From the NCBI RefSeq assembly GCF_000722635.1, contig NZ_JOKH01000001.1, positions 634,019-686,170 of the forward strand: a stretch of 52,152 nt of DNA, written 5' to 3'. This DNA is from Endozoicomonas numazuensis. GTDB taxonomy: Bacteria; Pseudomonadota; Gammaproteobacteria; Pseudomonadales; Endozoicomonadaceae. Shown one piece after another: positions 1 through 8,806 of this stretch; the first letter of the stretch is position 1, and every line of letters begins with the position of its first letter. The notes below the pieces were generated by a model that did not search any database, was not told where the DNA came from, and saw only the letters and a program-made list of their open reading frames with translations. Made by a program: the position numbers and the translations under genes.

Positions 1-12
1 AAAGTAAATGAT

Positions 13-88
13 CCACGTTCATAGAACGTGGTTTTGCTTTATGCCCCCTAAAAGGGGGCTAATACCGCCAGCCTTCAGAGAAGGCTGG
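13..88. repeat. IS200 right-end hairpins
   Basis: Three hairpins lie downstream of tnpA: 13-31 (8-bp stem, the presumed right-end transposase recognition hairpin), 43-59 (gccccc/gggggc) and 68-88 (ccagccttc/gaaggctgg, 9-bp stem). One of the two inner hairpins may terminate tnpA transcription. The pairings are seen directly; the roles are inferred from IS200 biology. Confidence 0.7.
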
Positions 89-112
89 TGAGAGTTGTCC
101 CAAGATTGAAAA

Positions 113-547
113 TTATTTCCTGAAATCTATCTCCTGCTGGAGACGCTCTCTTTTCTCCTGATACTTCACATATTTGCGTATCATTTCTGCATCAACACCA
201 ACGGTATCAACACAATATCCCTTAGCCCAAAAGTGATTGCCCCAATATGGCCTCTTCTTCAAATACGGGAATTTCGAAAACAGCCTCAGAGCCGTACGAC
301 CCTTCACCGTTCCCAAAAGCGTTGAAATCGAAACCTTCGGAGGTACCTTCACCAGCAAATGTACATGGTCATTTTGGATGTTCAGCTCAACTACCGTACA
401 ACCAAGCTGACTACAAAATACCTGAATGCTGTTGTGAACATCAGCTTTTACAGCTCCGGTTAAGACACGAAACCGATACTTTGGTACCCAAACTATGTGG
501 TATTGGCAATGCCAGATGACATGCGTTAACTTCTCAAATCTACTCAT
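113..547 (-). CDS. tnpA: IS200/IS605-family transposase TnpA (HUH/Y1)
   Basis: A 144-residue single-strand DNA transposase of the Y1 HUH family. The HUH metal site is visible in NDHVHLLVKVP near residue 65. The catalytic tyrosine is probably the one in IRKYVKYQEK near residue 126. The length is normal for IS200 TnpA (about 140-155), so the gene looks intact. The start at 547 was preferred over an upstream in-frame start at 631 because it follows an AGGAAG ribosome-binding site and gives the usual MSRFEKLTH N-terminus. No tnpB accompanies it, as in true IS200 elements. Confidence 0.9.
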   Translation of the reverse strand: MSRFEKLTHVIWHCQYHIVWVPKYRFRVLTGAVKADVHNSIQVFCSQLGCTVVELNIQNDHVHLLVKVPPKVSISTLLGTVKGRTALRLFSKFPYLKKRPYWGNHFWAKGYCVDTVGVDAEMIRKYVKYQEKRERLQQEIDFRK

Positions 548-557
548 GTTACTTCCT

Positions 558-589
558 ATCTCTAGTAGTTGTGGGGACAACTCAGAGAT
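558..589 (-). promoter_or_regulatory. hairpin in tnpA leader
   Basis: An interrupted stem pairs atctct with agagat and agttgt with acaact around a GGGG loop, immediately upstream of the tnpA ribosome-binding site (551-556). IS200 leaders are known to fold so as to limit transposase expression by terminating outside transcription or hiding the translation start. The position fits that role; the function is inferred. Confidence 0.5.
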
Positions 590-637
590 AAGGAGTAGCA
601 TGGGTAGTTCATGGCAGGCGGAGCCAACCATTCATGA

Positions 638-656
638 CCACGTCCATAGGACGTGG
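638..656. repeat. IS200 left-end hairpin
   Basis: Palindrome ccacgtcc-ata-ggacgtgg, the counterpart of the 13-31 hairpin. It lies on the 5' side of tnpA, so it is the presumed left end. Confidence 0.7.
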
Positions 657-660
657 ATTT

Positions 661-1028
661 TCACGATGCATTAAAAGAGAAGAGTCGTCAAACTGGAACG
701 ACACCGGATGAGGCAAAGTAAACAATCACTAAGTAGATTTGGGTGACTACCCACTCCGATTACTTTAGTTTTCTGTCCTTCTTTGAAGCCTGAGCCTTTC
801 TACCGTGTCGATTTTTGGGTTGCTGACCGATATAACCCCCTACTCATTAGCGATGGATTTATGGGAAATTCTCACAATGACATTCTGGGTATTAAAGCCC
901 CTGACTACGCCATGGCAGGTCGTTGGAAGAAAGATGGAACAGCAACAGGAAGGATGGCACTCAGGGAACAAGCCCTTTTCATCATAAGAAAAGCGCTTGT
1001 CTCGTAGAAATGAAATCTGGAAAAAGTA
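661..1028. other. region without a recognisable gene
   Basis: Between the IS200 element and the small membrane protein gene. A 74-codon plus-strand reading frame runs 783-1007 with a TTG start, but I recognise no family in it. It could be a decayed gene fragment. Confidence 0.3.
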
Positions 1029-1358
1029 TTAGCCTGCTTTTTGAGCGTTTAAACCACTGGCCACGGCAACAGGTTTGCTTTGAAAAGGATCTGTTTTGTA
1101 GTCAAGACAGGCACGAACAAACTTCAGACAGGCAAGGATGGTTAAAACAGCAGCAATGGAGCAGCTGACAATCACTGGAGCACTGGCAAAAAGCCGCAGA
1201 ACAGGCTCAAGAAAATCGATAGCGATAAACTCAATTGTGCCCTGTGGGTTGTACTTCATAGCTACGACCGCTATTGCAACACCTATCAGGAAAAGACTGA
1301 CCAAGATGTCCATCGTCAGCCGGTACTTGCGATACGCTTTAATCATGCAGAAGAGCAC
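1029..1358 (-). CDS. small membrane protein of unknown function
   Basis: A predicted protein of up to 109 residues with two hydrophobic segments, near residues 16-34 (a run ending VAIAVVAM) and 61-80 (a run with VIVSCSIAAVLTIL), consistent with a small inner-membrane protein. An internal methionine at residue 16, just before the first hydrophobic segment, could be the true start. No catalytic motif or family is recognisable. It stands alone between mobile elements. Confidence 0.4.
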   Translation of the reverse strand: MLFCMIKAYRKYRLTMDILVSLFLIGVAIAVVAMKYNPQGTIEFIAIDFLEPVLRLFASAPVIVSCSIAAVLTILACLKFVRACLDYKTDPFQSKPVAVASGLNAQKAG

Positions 1359-1727
1359 CTGAAAACGTCCATTTTATCACGGTGCCTAAAATTCAGATTG
1401 CGTAGATATACTGCATTTGACTTAACATCTTAAATGTAAAAGCCCATCAATTTGAAACTCAACCTTAAAGATAAACAACAGCTTCTACATTATTCCCATC
1501 AGGGTCCAGTAGAAATGCCGCATAGTAGCCTGGTGCATACTGCTCTCGGACTCCGGGCTCTCCATTGCACTGGAACCCACCACTGATACCTGCCTGATGA
1601 AATTGTTCAACAGCAGCCTTACTGGTTGCAGCCCCATCATCAGCCCACTTCAACTCAACCTCCAAAGGCTCAAGTACAGTTTCAATCCTGAATCCGTGAC
1701 TTCATCAGCAATAAAAAAGCCTTAAAG

Positions 1728-3296
1728 CCATCCACCGAAAGGGGTGTAGGCTAAAATACGACCTACTCGTTTTTTCACTGAATAGGTGAATTTTTGTGGA
1801 ACTCCATTTTGAGCAGTCTGATACGGAATTCTATACACCATTTGCTGGCCTTGCCTTTATTGGTCACGCCCTCAATAAAAAAACATCCCTCAAAAAATCA
1901 CTCCGTAAGATTAAGAAGCGACATGGAATCGCCAATATTGATTTAGTGCGTGCTTATGTTGGCTTGCTGGCCCTCGGCAAAAATGACTTTGACGCCATTG
2001 ACACCCTTCGCCATGACGATTGGTTCCAGCAATGCATGGGAATAAAACAGATGCCATCTGCCAGTCGATTGCGCCAGCGCTTTAATGAAGATGCTACCCA
2101 GCTTATTCCGCTGATTGAGGAAAGTCTTGCTGAGTTGCTTATAGAACTTGATGCTCCGCTTACACCACTTCCAAAAGAACTTGATCGCCAACAGCATATA
2201 CCATTAGATATGGATGTCACGCCTCAAGACAATAGCAACTCCAAGAAAGAAGGAGTGAGTTGGACATATAAACACTTTTTCGGCTACTCCCCCATTATGG
2301 CTTACCTTGGGCAAGAAGGCTGGTGCATGGGGTGTGAGTTGCGACCAGGTTCGCAACACTCGCAAAATGATTTCATCCCATTCCTGGGTGCCGTTTTACA
2401 GAGAGTACGTCGTATAACGCAACAGCCGATATTGCTTCGGCTCGATAGTGCTCACGATGCTGAAGATACCCGCATGGCCGTTGCTCAACATGCTAACGTT
2501 GACCACATAATTAAATTGAATCCTCGCCAACAGTACACCTCCAAGGCCTGGCTACCTAAGTTTGAAGCAGCGAAGGTAGAGTGGCATGAGCTACGAGCAG
2601 GTAAGCACTATGCGACTTTGACTATTAACCATGGAGCTCACTATGGTCATCAGCGACTGATTATCAAAATGGTCAGACGAACGTCAGATGCCGTTGGTCA
2701 GATGTTTCTAACTCCAGACTACGAGCTGGAAGGTTGGTGGACAACATTGAATGAAGAAGAATACAGCGATAACGACGTTATTCTGCTGTATGAGAATCAC
2801 GCCACCAGTGAGCAATTTCACAGTGAATTAAAAACCGATATGGATCTGGAAAGGCTTCCTTCTGGAAAGTTCGATACTAATGATTTAGTAATGTGTCTGG
2901 GCGCATTAACTTATAATATGCTGCGTTACATGGGGCAATCTTGTTTGCTGGGGCCGCAGTCACCTGTTCGTCATCAGGCAGCAAGGAGAAGAATAAAAAC
3001 CGTCATGCAGGAGTTGATTTATCAGGCTGCCCGCTTTTTGGAGGCAGGCCGTCGCAAAATACTACGATTTGGCCGATATAGCCCGGCACTCCAAGTGTTT
3101 ATGGGGCTTTATCCAGAAAAAATGCTTTGTTAGCCATCAATATTATTCTGTCTTTCTGAAATGAATGCCAGGTCTTGGTAGGTGATGCATCGCCTGAATT
3201 TCAAAATAATGACAAAAACAGCTGGGTTCTTTGCTGGATTGTTCTGTTATTTCCTGATCAAAGTAGTAATAAAGTGATTTGCGGTAAGGTTGGAGC
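1728..3296 (+). mobile_element. IS1380-like insertion sequence
   Basis: An approximately 1569-bp element carrying one transposase. Its limits are deduced from the split VOC gene: TTAAA occurs at 1723-1727 and 3297-3301 as a putative 5-bp target duplication, and the flanking VOC halves rejoin in frame when the element is removed. The ends begin GCCATCCACCG on the left and, read inward, GCTCCAACC on the right, so the terminal inverted repeats are poor. Boundaries are therefore moderately certain. Confidence 0.6.
1796..3133 (+). CDS. IS1380-family DDE transposase
   Basis: A 445-residue transposase. It shows the IS1380-type (DDE_Tnp_1 superfamily) pattern: LLRLDSAHD near residue 217, carrying an acidic residue, the segment DHIIKLNPR, the QRLIIKMVRR block, and the C-terminal EQFHSELKTDMDLERLP plus TYNMLRYMGQ, where the family has its conserved E and the AYNL helix. 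The reading frame is uninterrupted, so the protein is plausibly functional. The GTG start at 1796 lies shortly after AGGTG. Family assignment rests on motif recognition only. Confidence 0.75.
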   Translation: MELHFEQSDTEFYTPFAGLAFIGHALNKKTSLKKSLRKIKKRHGIANIDLVRAYVGLLALGKNDFDAIDTLRHDDWFQQCMGIKQMPSASRLRQRFNEDATQLIPLIEESLAELLIELDAPLTPLPKELDRQQHIPLDMDVTPQDNSNSKKEGVSWTYKHFFGYSPIMAYLGQEGWCMGCELRPGSQHSQNDFIPFLGAVLQRVRRITQQPILLRLDSAHDAEDTRMAVAQHANVDHIIKLNPRQQYTSKAWLPKFEAAKVEWHELRAGKHYATLTINHGAHYGHQRLIIKMVRRTSDAVGQMFLTPDYELEGWWTTLNEEEYSDNDVILLYENHATSEQFHSELKTDMDLERLPSGKFDTNDLVMCLGALTYNMLRYMGQSCLLGPQSPVRHQAARRRIKTVMQELIYQAARFLEAGRRKILRFGRYSPALQVFMGLYPEKMLC

Positions 3297-3520
3297 TTAA
3301 ATTACACGATTTTCTCGAGATTAATTAAGAACTCACTGATTCAGGTCATAGAATGATTTACACGACTCAAAGTTAATTGTTTTTATTTCAAAGTGGTCAA
3401 TCACAGGAGCACCTTTAATTGTAAGGTCAAGAAAACAGTCAGGAAAACAGTCAGGAAACACTCTCAGAAAATCACGAAAAACCAGATGAACCCCATTTAT
3501 TCAGCCCTTACAAAGTCCAC

Positions 3521-3838
3521 TTATCCTCCAGCCATAATATAAGGATAAATAAAGCCACATAGAAACGAGAGAACATATGATACATAGGCTTTTTTATCAT
3601 TCACCGACTCACCACCTTTTAGTTCAATAGAAAAAATTTTACATATCAAGCCCCAAGAGAAAACCCATATCAAGAAAAGAGTTAATAGAAAAAGAGGGAT
3701 TTCAATCGTCCTTATACCACCTGTTATTACACAAATAGATTCAACTTTGCATGCTCTATATGAACTAAATAGTGCTCCCACTGAAAAAACAATAAAATTG
3801 ATCAAAAACCATATATTTTTATTTGATATTCCTGTCAT
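3521..3838 (-). CDS. small membrane protein of unknown function
   Basis: A predicted 105-residue protein with three hydrophobic segments: around residues 9-24, 47-69 (IPLFLLTLFLIWVFSWGLIC) and 85-102. An AAGG-containing stretch precedes the start. No family is recognised. The region is AT-rich, like much of the flanking accessory DNA. Confidence 0.45.
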   Translation of the reverse strand: MTGISNKNIWFLINFIVFSVGALFSSYRACKVESICVITGGIRTIEIPLFLLTLFLIWVFSWGLICKIFSIELKGGESVNDKKAYVSYVLSFLCGFIYPYIMAGG

Positions 3839-4032
3839 GGAAGTGACCTTTTTATCCTAATTAAATCTACAAGACAATCCGGGTTATAACAGCCTATTCT
3901 GCCAGATTTCCTGCTGATGAAGTTAAATTTCTTGCCTTAATATCTAAATCCTTTACCCTAATAGCACACTCACATTTTGTCATTTATCAGACGTCGATAG
4001 CTGACTCAGCGCTAAAATAATAAGGCCAAGGA

Positions 4033-4683
4033 ATGACAGATCTTCGTTTGTGTTACCAAACTGTAGAGTTTGGAAAAACAGATATCCATCTTTGTACTTT
4101 GCGCAATAAACAGGAGTTTCATGACCCTGCTGGCATTGCAGAGAAACTCGGTATTTGCTCCGCCTCCTGGCCTATTTTTGGCGTGGTCTGGCCATCCAGC
4201 CTGGTACTTGCTCACTATATTTCTGACTACCAAACCACTTCAAAACGCATACTGGAAGTCGGCTGTGGCATGGCGCTCTCCAGCTTGCTACTGAACAAGA
4301 AAAATGCCGATATAACAGCTACTGATTACCATCCGGAAGTGAGCAAATTTTTAGAGAGAAACACCTCTCTTAACAATGACAAAGCTATTGACTTTGAGCA
4401 AACAGACTGGGCTAACAAAGACGATAGCCTGGGACTTTTTGATCTGATTATCGGCAGTGATTTATTGTACGAAGACTCTCATATTGATTTGCTGGCCAAT
4501 TTTATTGAATCTCACTCAAATCCAAGCTGTGAAGTTATTATTGTTGATCCAGGACGAGGAAGAAAAAATAAATTAAGTACACGTATGGAATCATTTGGTT
4601 TTAAATCAACGCATCAAAAGCCTACTCACACAGATTACCTTGATCAGGAATTTAAAGGCTATGCTTTGAAATTCATACGTTAA
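4033..4683 (+). CDS. class I SAM-dependent methyltransferase (lysine methyltransferase 16-like)
   Basis: A 216-residue methyltransferase. Motif I is RILEVGCGMALSSLLL near residue 75, followed by the acidic ribose-binding position in ITATDYHPEV. DLIIGSDLLYED near residue 140 is the motif IV segment characteristic of the METTL21/Nnt1-like protein-lysine methyltransferases (Methyltransf_16). The N-terminal segment contains FGVVWPSSLVLAHYI, equivalent to the usual G..WPS..LA. that precedes motif I. The start ATG follows AAGGCCAAGGA. The substrate cannot be read from sequence; a protein or small-molecule target is possible. It stands alone between IS elements. Confidence 0.75.
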   Translation: MTDLRLCYQTVEFGKTDIHLCTLRNKQEFHDPAGIAEKLGICSASWPIFGVVWPSSLVLAHYISDYQTTSKRILEVGCGMALSSLLLNKKNADITATDYHPEVSKFLERNTSLNNDKAIDFEQTDWANKDDSLGLFDLIIGSDLLYEDSHIDLLANFIESHSNPSCEVIIVDPGRGRKNKLSTRMESFGFKSTHQKPTHTDYLDQEFKGYALKFIR

Positions 4684-4946
4684 CTAGAAACAGCGTATTT
4701 TAAAATTATTTTTAAAAAATCGGTTCATTTAAAGTTATGGTTTCATGATTCATACTTTCAAAAAAAATCATCAAACAAGCTAATTTAAATAAAGGATTAT
4801 TAATAACACAAATAATTAATAAACCCGAAATACTAATATGAAAGACACTTAAGATTGAAGACTCTGATCTGATGCCAAAATTACTTCCTTATTCAAATCC
4901 ACACAAAATCTGCTCGGACTGAGCTGTTGAAGCCCAATGCCACCAA
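4684..4946. other. AT-rich intergenic DNA
   Basis: No gene or clear signal is visible between the methyltransferase and the dispersed repeat that starts near 4947. Confidence 0.4.
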
Positions 4947-5014
4947 CCTTCGATAGGCTCAAGGTGAACGGAGTTCATGTTTTAATCGGGAAGTTATTTC
5001 AAGACAAATCCTAT
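4947..5014 (+). repeat. dispersed repeat, copy A
   Basis: Reads ccttcgataggctcaaggtg, then aacgga, about seven variable bases, ttttaatcggga and the ending ttcaagacaaatcc. Closely related copies lie at 22617-22686 and 32617-32695, and a shorter hairpin version at 6778-6806. A second partial end, ttatttcaggacaaattc, follows at once near 5017-5034. All copies are intergenic. Confidence 0.75.
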
Positions 5015-5141
5015 GTTATTTCAGGACAAATTCTTAGTGTGCTTTTTCGTAGAGTAGCCCTTCTGAAGAAGGGCAATGAAAGACTCTTAAATCTACAGGA
5101 AAAGTGCGAAAAATTTTTGCTATTAATTGCTTAGTGCATCC

Positions 5142-6743
5142 CAGCAATTCCCGCTTAATTGATTCCGATCAATAGTACCAAGGGATTAAGGCTGACTCGA
5201 CAATCAGGAAATTGTAAACTTTCAACAAGATTATTCCAGATTTTATGTGTGTTGTTATTTTACTGTGCCGCCATCCAATCGAAAGACTGTTGCTGAAAAA
5301 CTGATCACCATTGTCTCTAAAGAAGCTTCGAAAATTCCTGATTTTCGCAAAAGAATCAATGAGGATTCAATTCCACTTCATGACGCCATCATGAGCGGTC
5401 TTGCCGTCATGCACTTGAAGTATCCGTCACTGCTTCAGTTTGACCGTGATTGTGTAAAAAAACCGGATAAGTTACGTAACCTGAAATCGTTATACAGAGT
5501 TGGACAAGTCCCTTGTGACACCTACCTTCGGGAGATGCTTGACCCCATTGAAACTCGCTATTTCCGCAAGTTCTTTACCCGGCTGTTTGCTTTTGTTCAA
5601 CGCTCCGGGCGCCTCAGGCAGTTCGAATATTTTGACGAAGGCTATCTCGCGCCAATTGATGGAACTGGACATTTCAGCTCAGGTAAAATTGACTGCCCGG
5701 AATGCTGCGTAAAAAAGCCAGGTAGCAAGAATCCTCAGTACTATCACCAGCTATTAGCTTGCTGTCTGGTAAAGCCGGGCAAAAAGGAAGTACTCCCTTT
5801 AATGCCGGAACCCATTATTCAGCAGGTGGATGCCTCAAAGAATGACTGTGAAAAAACGGCGTTGAAACGACTTCTGTCAAACATATCCAGAGAGCACCCA
5901 CACCTTAAGCTGGTTCTGAACTTCGACGATCTTTACTCCGACGGCCCGACCATCAAGCTGGTGAAATCCCACGGATACAGCTTCATCATGGTGGCAAAGG
6001 ACACTTCGCATACGTCGCTTTATGAATCGGTTGACGAACTGGATAAGGCTGACAAAGTGAAACGCTATCAGTTTACCGATGAAAAGGGTCATAAGCATTG
6101 GTTCCGGTTCGTGAACAACGTCTCCATCAATAAGTCTCATAAAAAGACACTGGTCAACTACCTCGAATACGTCGAAACTGATCCGAAAGGCAAAAAATAC
6201 GTCAACACATGGATAACCGATATTCAACTCACTCAGGAGAATGTGGCGAAAGTCATGCGAGGAGGCCGCGCTAAGTGGAAAATTGAGAACGAAACCTTTA
6301 ACACGCTAAAAACACAGGGCTACCACCTCGAACACAATTACGGGCACGGAAAGCAACATCTGGCGACCAATCTGGCCTGCCTGACGTTCAGCGCCTTCCT
6401 CATCGACCAGATAGAGCAGCTGGCTTGCAAGTTCTTCCAGCAGGCTCTTGAAGCAAAGAAGTCCAAAAAAGCGCTATGGCATGCGATCAGGGGATTATTT
6501 GACTGGTTCACCATCGAAAACTGGGAAGACGTGTTTGCAGCGATTACTGAAGGCAGGAGTGCCAGCTTAAAGCACCTAGTAGTTGATACCACGTAGCAAA
6601 GATACTGGTGGCCCTGATTTCCTGTGTTTAGAACTTGCTGACAGATTGACTGATTAAGCAGTCGGGTGTTGTTCGGCCCGAATAAATGGCATCAAAATAA
6701 TCTATTGGATCGAACATTTATTAATGGTCAGCGGGAATTGCTG
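5142..6743 (+). mobile_element. complete insertion sequence (IS4-like) with inverted repeats and target duplication
   Basis: A 1602-bp element. Its terminal inverted repeats are perfect over 14 bp: CAGCAATTCCCGCT at 5142-5155 and its complement ending at 6743. The 9-bp direct repeat AGTGCATCC flanks it at 5133-5141 and 6744-6752, the target duplication. One intact transposase fills most of it. A 9-bp duplication is consistent with several IS4-superfamily groups; the exact family was not determined. The intact ends and duplication indicate a relatively recent insertion. Confidence 0.9.
5247..6596 (+). CDS. DDE transposase, IS4-like superfamily
   Basis: A 449-residue transposase. Recognisable DDE-type segments are YLAPIDGTGHFSS near residue 135 (first acidic residue), LKLVLNFDDLYSD near residue 220 (second) and RAKWKIENETFNTLKTQGYH near residue 345, the Y/W-x2-E-x6-K-like signature containing the third. 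The frame is intact. The start is uncertain: GTG at 5247 or a later GTG at 5265 are both possible. Confidence 0.8.
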   Translation: MCCYFTVPPSNRKTVAEKLITIVSKEASKIPDFRKRINEDSIPLHDAIMSGLAVMHLKYPSLLQFDRDCVKKPDKLRNLKSLYRVGQVPCDTYLREMLDPIETRYFRKFFTRLFAFVQRSGRLRQFEYFDEGYLAPIDGTGHFSSGKIDCPECCVKKPGSKNPQYYHQLLACCLVKPGKKEVLPLMPEPIIQQVDASKNDCEKTALKRLLSNISREHPHLKLVLNFDDLYSDGPTIKLVKSHGYSFIMVAKDTSHTSLYESVDELDKADKVKRYQFTDEKGHKHWFRFVNNVSINKSHKKTLVNYLEYVETDPKGKKYVNTWITDIQLTQENVAKVMRGGRAKWKIENETFNTLKTQGYHLEHNYGHGKQHLATNLACLTFSAFLIDQIEQLACKFFQQALEAKKSKKALWHAIRGLFDWFTIENWEDVFAAITEGRSASLKHLVVDTT

Positions 6744-6777
6744 AGTGCATCCAAGCGTTAATTACCATAAAAAACCT

Positions 6778-6806
6778 GTTCATCCTGAGCCTGTCAAAGG
6801 ATGAAC
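6778..6806. repeat. dispersed hairpin repeat, copy D
   Basis: Perfect 9-bp stem gttcatcct/aggatgaac around gagcctgtcaa. It shares the cctgagcctgtc core of the repeat at 32617. It lies just downstream of the minus-strand HAD phosphatase gene and could act as its terminator. Confidence 0.6.
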
Positions 6807-6839
6807 GGTATGGGGTATAACGCTTGGCTGTTCTCGATG

Positions 6840-7514
6840 CTATTGATCATCTTTCAGAATTTCTGGAAAGACACTTTCCAACTGTTCATCACGATAATGC
6901 CCAATATTACAGAGGGTTCCTTTCAACTCTTTGGCAGGATGGGTGGTTGTTACTCCGACGACTCTTGCTCCTGCTGCCAGGCCAGACTGTATTCCAGCGA
7001 GAGAGTCTTCAAACACCAGGCTTTCATCGGGTTGAACACCAAGTTGCTCCATACAGGTCTGATAAATTTGAGGATCAGGCTTCCCTCTTTCAATCATTCC
7101 CTGATGCACCAGCACATCAAAGTTGCCTCTGATGCCCAGACCATCCAGAATAAAATCCAGATTTGAAACCGGGGCGGATGTGCCCACTGCGAGACGAATA
7201 CCCGCTTTTTTCAGTAACTTCAGAAAATCATGGAGTCCACTGATGGGTCTGAGATGATGTTCGTAGAGATCTCTGAAAATCTGTTCTTTTTCTTCCCCCA
7301 GCCTTTTCACTTCGACTTCATTCAGATGACTACCAAACAGCATGGCAACCAGTTCAGAATTCACTCTGCCTGATATACGGCGATTGTATTCTTCACTAGA
7401 GATATCCATTCCATGGCGCTTGAGAAATAACTGCCAGGCTTTTCTGTGATAGTCATTGTTATCCACAATCACTCCGTCCATGTCGAATAACACAGCTTCT
7501 AAATTCGCAGGCAT
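6840..7514 (-). CDS. HAD-superfamily phosphatase, beta-phosphoglucomutase-like
   Basis: A 224-residue HAD subfamily IA hydrolase. Motif I is FDMDGVIVD (residues 10-18, nucleophile and acid/base Asp pair), motif II is the GTSAP segment near residue 111, motif III Lys is in ERGKPDPQIY near residue 143, and motif IV is VFEDSLAG near residue 167. A helical cap lies between motifs I and II. The closest types are beta-phosphoglucomutases and small sugar- or nucleotide-phosphate phosphatases such as YqaB; the substrate cannot be assigned. The start follows GAGGAAG with good spacing. The gene is monocistronic, facing away from tdh-kbl only by a hairpin-rich gap. Confidence 0.8.
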   Translation of the reverse strand: MPANLEAVLFDMDGVIVDNNDYHRKAWQLFLKRHGMDISSEEYNRRISGRVNSELVAMLFGSHLNEVEVKRLGEEKEQIFRDLYEHHLRPISGLHDFLKLLKKAGIRLAVGTSAPVSNLDFILDGLGIRGNFDVLVHQGMIERGKPDPQIYQTCMEQLGVQPDESLVFEDSLAGIQSGLAAGARVVGVTTTHPAKELKGTLCNIGHYRDEQLESVFPEILKDDQ

Positions 7515-7596
7515 CGGTCTTCCTCACTCCCTGGCACCTATAGGTGGGACAGCATCTATCAGTTGGGAATTGGTTGAGTGTTGTTTCACAGATTGA

Positions 7597-7689
7597 CGAC
7601 TTTGCTGGATAAATATAGTCGCAGTCAGCAAAGTCGACTATGGAATTGACAGACCTATGTTAAGAATCAGAAAGACCCTTAACATAGGT
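7597..7689 (-). terminator. two tandem hairpins downstream of tdh
   Basis: Stem 1 is cgactttgctg (7597-7607) with cagcaaagtcg (7626-7636). Stem 2 is acctatgttaag (7653-7664) with cttaacataggt (7678-7689), 12 perfect pairs. They follow the tdh stop codon on the minus strand. No strong T-run follows, so they may be transcript-end stabilisers instead of classical intrinsic terminators. Confidence 0.45.
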
Positions 7690-7699
7690 AGAAGTGAGA

Positions 7700-8725
7700 T
7701 CAGCCCCAGTCGAGAATCACTTTGCCGGACTGACCGGAACCCATGACTTCAAAACCGTCCTTGAACTCATCCACTGACATTCGGTGAGTAATCACTGGAG
7801 AGATATCCAGGCCAGACTGAAGCATGCTGACCATTTTATACCAGGTCTCATACATCTCACGGCCATAAATACCCTTTATCACCAGACCTTTGAAAATCAC
7901 CTGGTTCCAGTCAATGGTGGTGTCGCTGGAAGGAATACCCAGCAAAGACACCTTGCCGCCATAGTTCATACATTCCAGCATTTGCTGGAAAGCACGACCA
8001 TTACCAGACATTTCCAGGCCCACGTCAAAGCCTTCTACCATCCCCAGCTCTTCCATCACGACTTTCAGGTCTTCGGTGGCTACATTAACGGCACGGGTAG
8101 CGCCCATTTTACGAGCCAGATCCAGACGGTATTCATTCACATCGGTAATGACGACATTACGGGCACCGACATGCTTACAAATCGCTACCGCCATGATGCC
8201 GATAGGACCAGCACCAGTGATCAAAATGTCTTCACCCACCAGATCAAACGACAATGCAGTATGTACCGCATTACCAAACGGGTCGAAGATGGAAGCCAGT
8301 TCATCACTGATGTCATCAGGAATCGGAAACGCATTGGTTGCCGGAATGCACAAATATTCTGCAAAGGCTCCGTCGCGATTAACGCCCACACCTACGGTAA
8401 AGTTACATAAATGACGGCGGCCGGCACGGCAGTTGCGGCAGTGACCACAGGTAATATGACCTTCGCCGGACACACGCTGGCCAATTTCAAAGCCACGTAC
8501 ACCCTCACCCATTTCCACGATTTCACCAATAAATTCGTGGCCCACATGCATACCGACAGGAATGGTTTTTTGAGACCACTCATCCCAGTTATAGATGTGC
8601 ATGTCTGTTCCACAGATCGCTGTTTTGCGTATCTTGATCAGAACATCGTTATAACCAGGTTCTGGCTTGGGCTTGTCGGCCAGCCAGATGCCTTTTTCAG
8701 CTTTCAGTTTTGCCAGGGTTTTCAT
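7700..8725 (-). CDS. tdh: L-threonine 3-dehydrogenase
   Basis: Oxidises L-threonine to 2-amino-3-ketobutyrate with NAD+, the first step of the threonine-to-glycine route. The 341-residue length equals the E. coli enzyme. It is a zinc medium-chain dehydrogenase: [11 protein letters not shown] (catalytic zinc Cys), [12 protein letters not shown] (catalytic zinc His/Glu), the four-cysteine structural zinc lobe [15 protein letters not shown] near residue 96, and the Rossmann fingerprint [11 protein letters not shown] near residue 170. AGGAACC precedes the start. It lies 81 bp downstream of kbl and is probably co-transcribed with it. Confidence 0.97.
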   Translation of the reverse strand: MKTLAKLKAEKGIWLADKPKPEPGYNDVLIKIRKTAICGTDMHIYNWDEWSQKTIPVGMHVGHEFIGEIVEMGEGVRGFEIGQRVSGEGHITCGHCRNCRAGRRHLCNFTVGVGVNRDGAFAEYLCIPATNAFPIPDDISDELASIFDPFGNAVHTALSFDLVGEDILITGAGPIGIMAVAICKHVGARNVVITDVNEYRLDLARKMGATRAVNVATEDLKVVMEELGMVEGFDVGLEMSGNGRAFQQMLECMNYGGKVSLLGIPSSDTTIDWNQVIFKGLVIKGIYGREMYETWYKMVSMLQSGLDISPVITHRMSVDEFKDGFEVMGSGQSGKVILDWG

Positions 8726-8806
8726 GTCAGGTTCCTATACACTTAGCTCGCAGACGCTCTCAGGCGACTTTCTCAAGCGGCTTTAACCAGCCTTTCAGGA
8801 GGCTCT

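Larger units (their letters stand above)
1..660 (-). mobile_element. IS200/IS605-family insertion sequence
   Basis: A short element carrying a single minus-strand tnpA and bounded by near-identical short palindromes instead of terminal inverted repeats. The palindrome at 13-31 (8-bp stem, loop ata) matches the one at 638-656 (8-bp stem, loop ata) at all but one base pair. This layout of subterminal hairpins plus one small HUH transposase is characteristic of IS200. Exact cleavage sites cannot be fixed by eye, and the element may start slightly outside the window. Confidence 0.8.
1465..3404 (-). pseudogene. VOC (glyoxalase/bleomycin-resistance) family gene, decayed and split by an IS
   Basis: Two halves of one VOC-family protein lie on either side of the IS1380-like element. 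The N-terminal remnant (3404 down to 3302) starts with GTG and reads IDHFEIKTINF..CKSFYD, the usual first VOC beta strand and helix. The C-terminal remnant (1722 down to 1465) ends in GYYAAFLLDPDGNNVEAV, the classic VOC C-terminus. Removing 1728-3296 plus one TTAAA copy joins both in the same reading frame, about 120 codons in total, the normal size of a one-domain VOC protein. Three stop codons (3333-3335, 3321-3323, 3297-3299) interrupt the frame before the junction, so the gene is dead independently of the insertion. Substrate unknown. Confidence 0.75.

Noticed and set aside
783-1007. A 74-codon plus-strand frame with a TTG start.
   Set aside because: No recognisable family and no ribosome-binding site; left as unassigned sequence.
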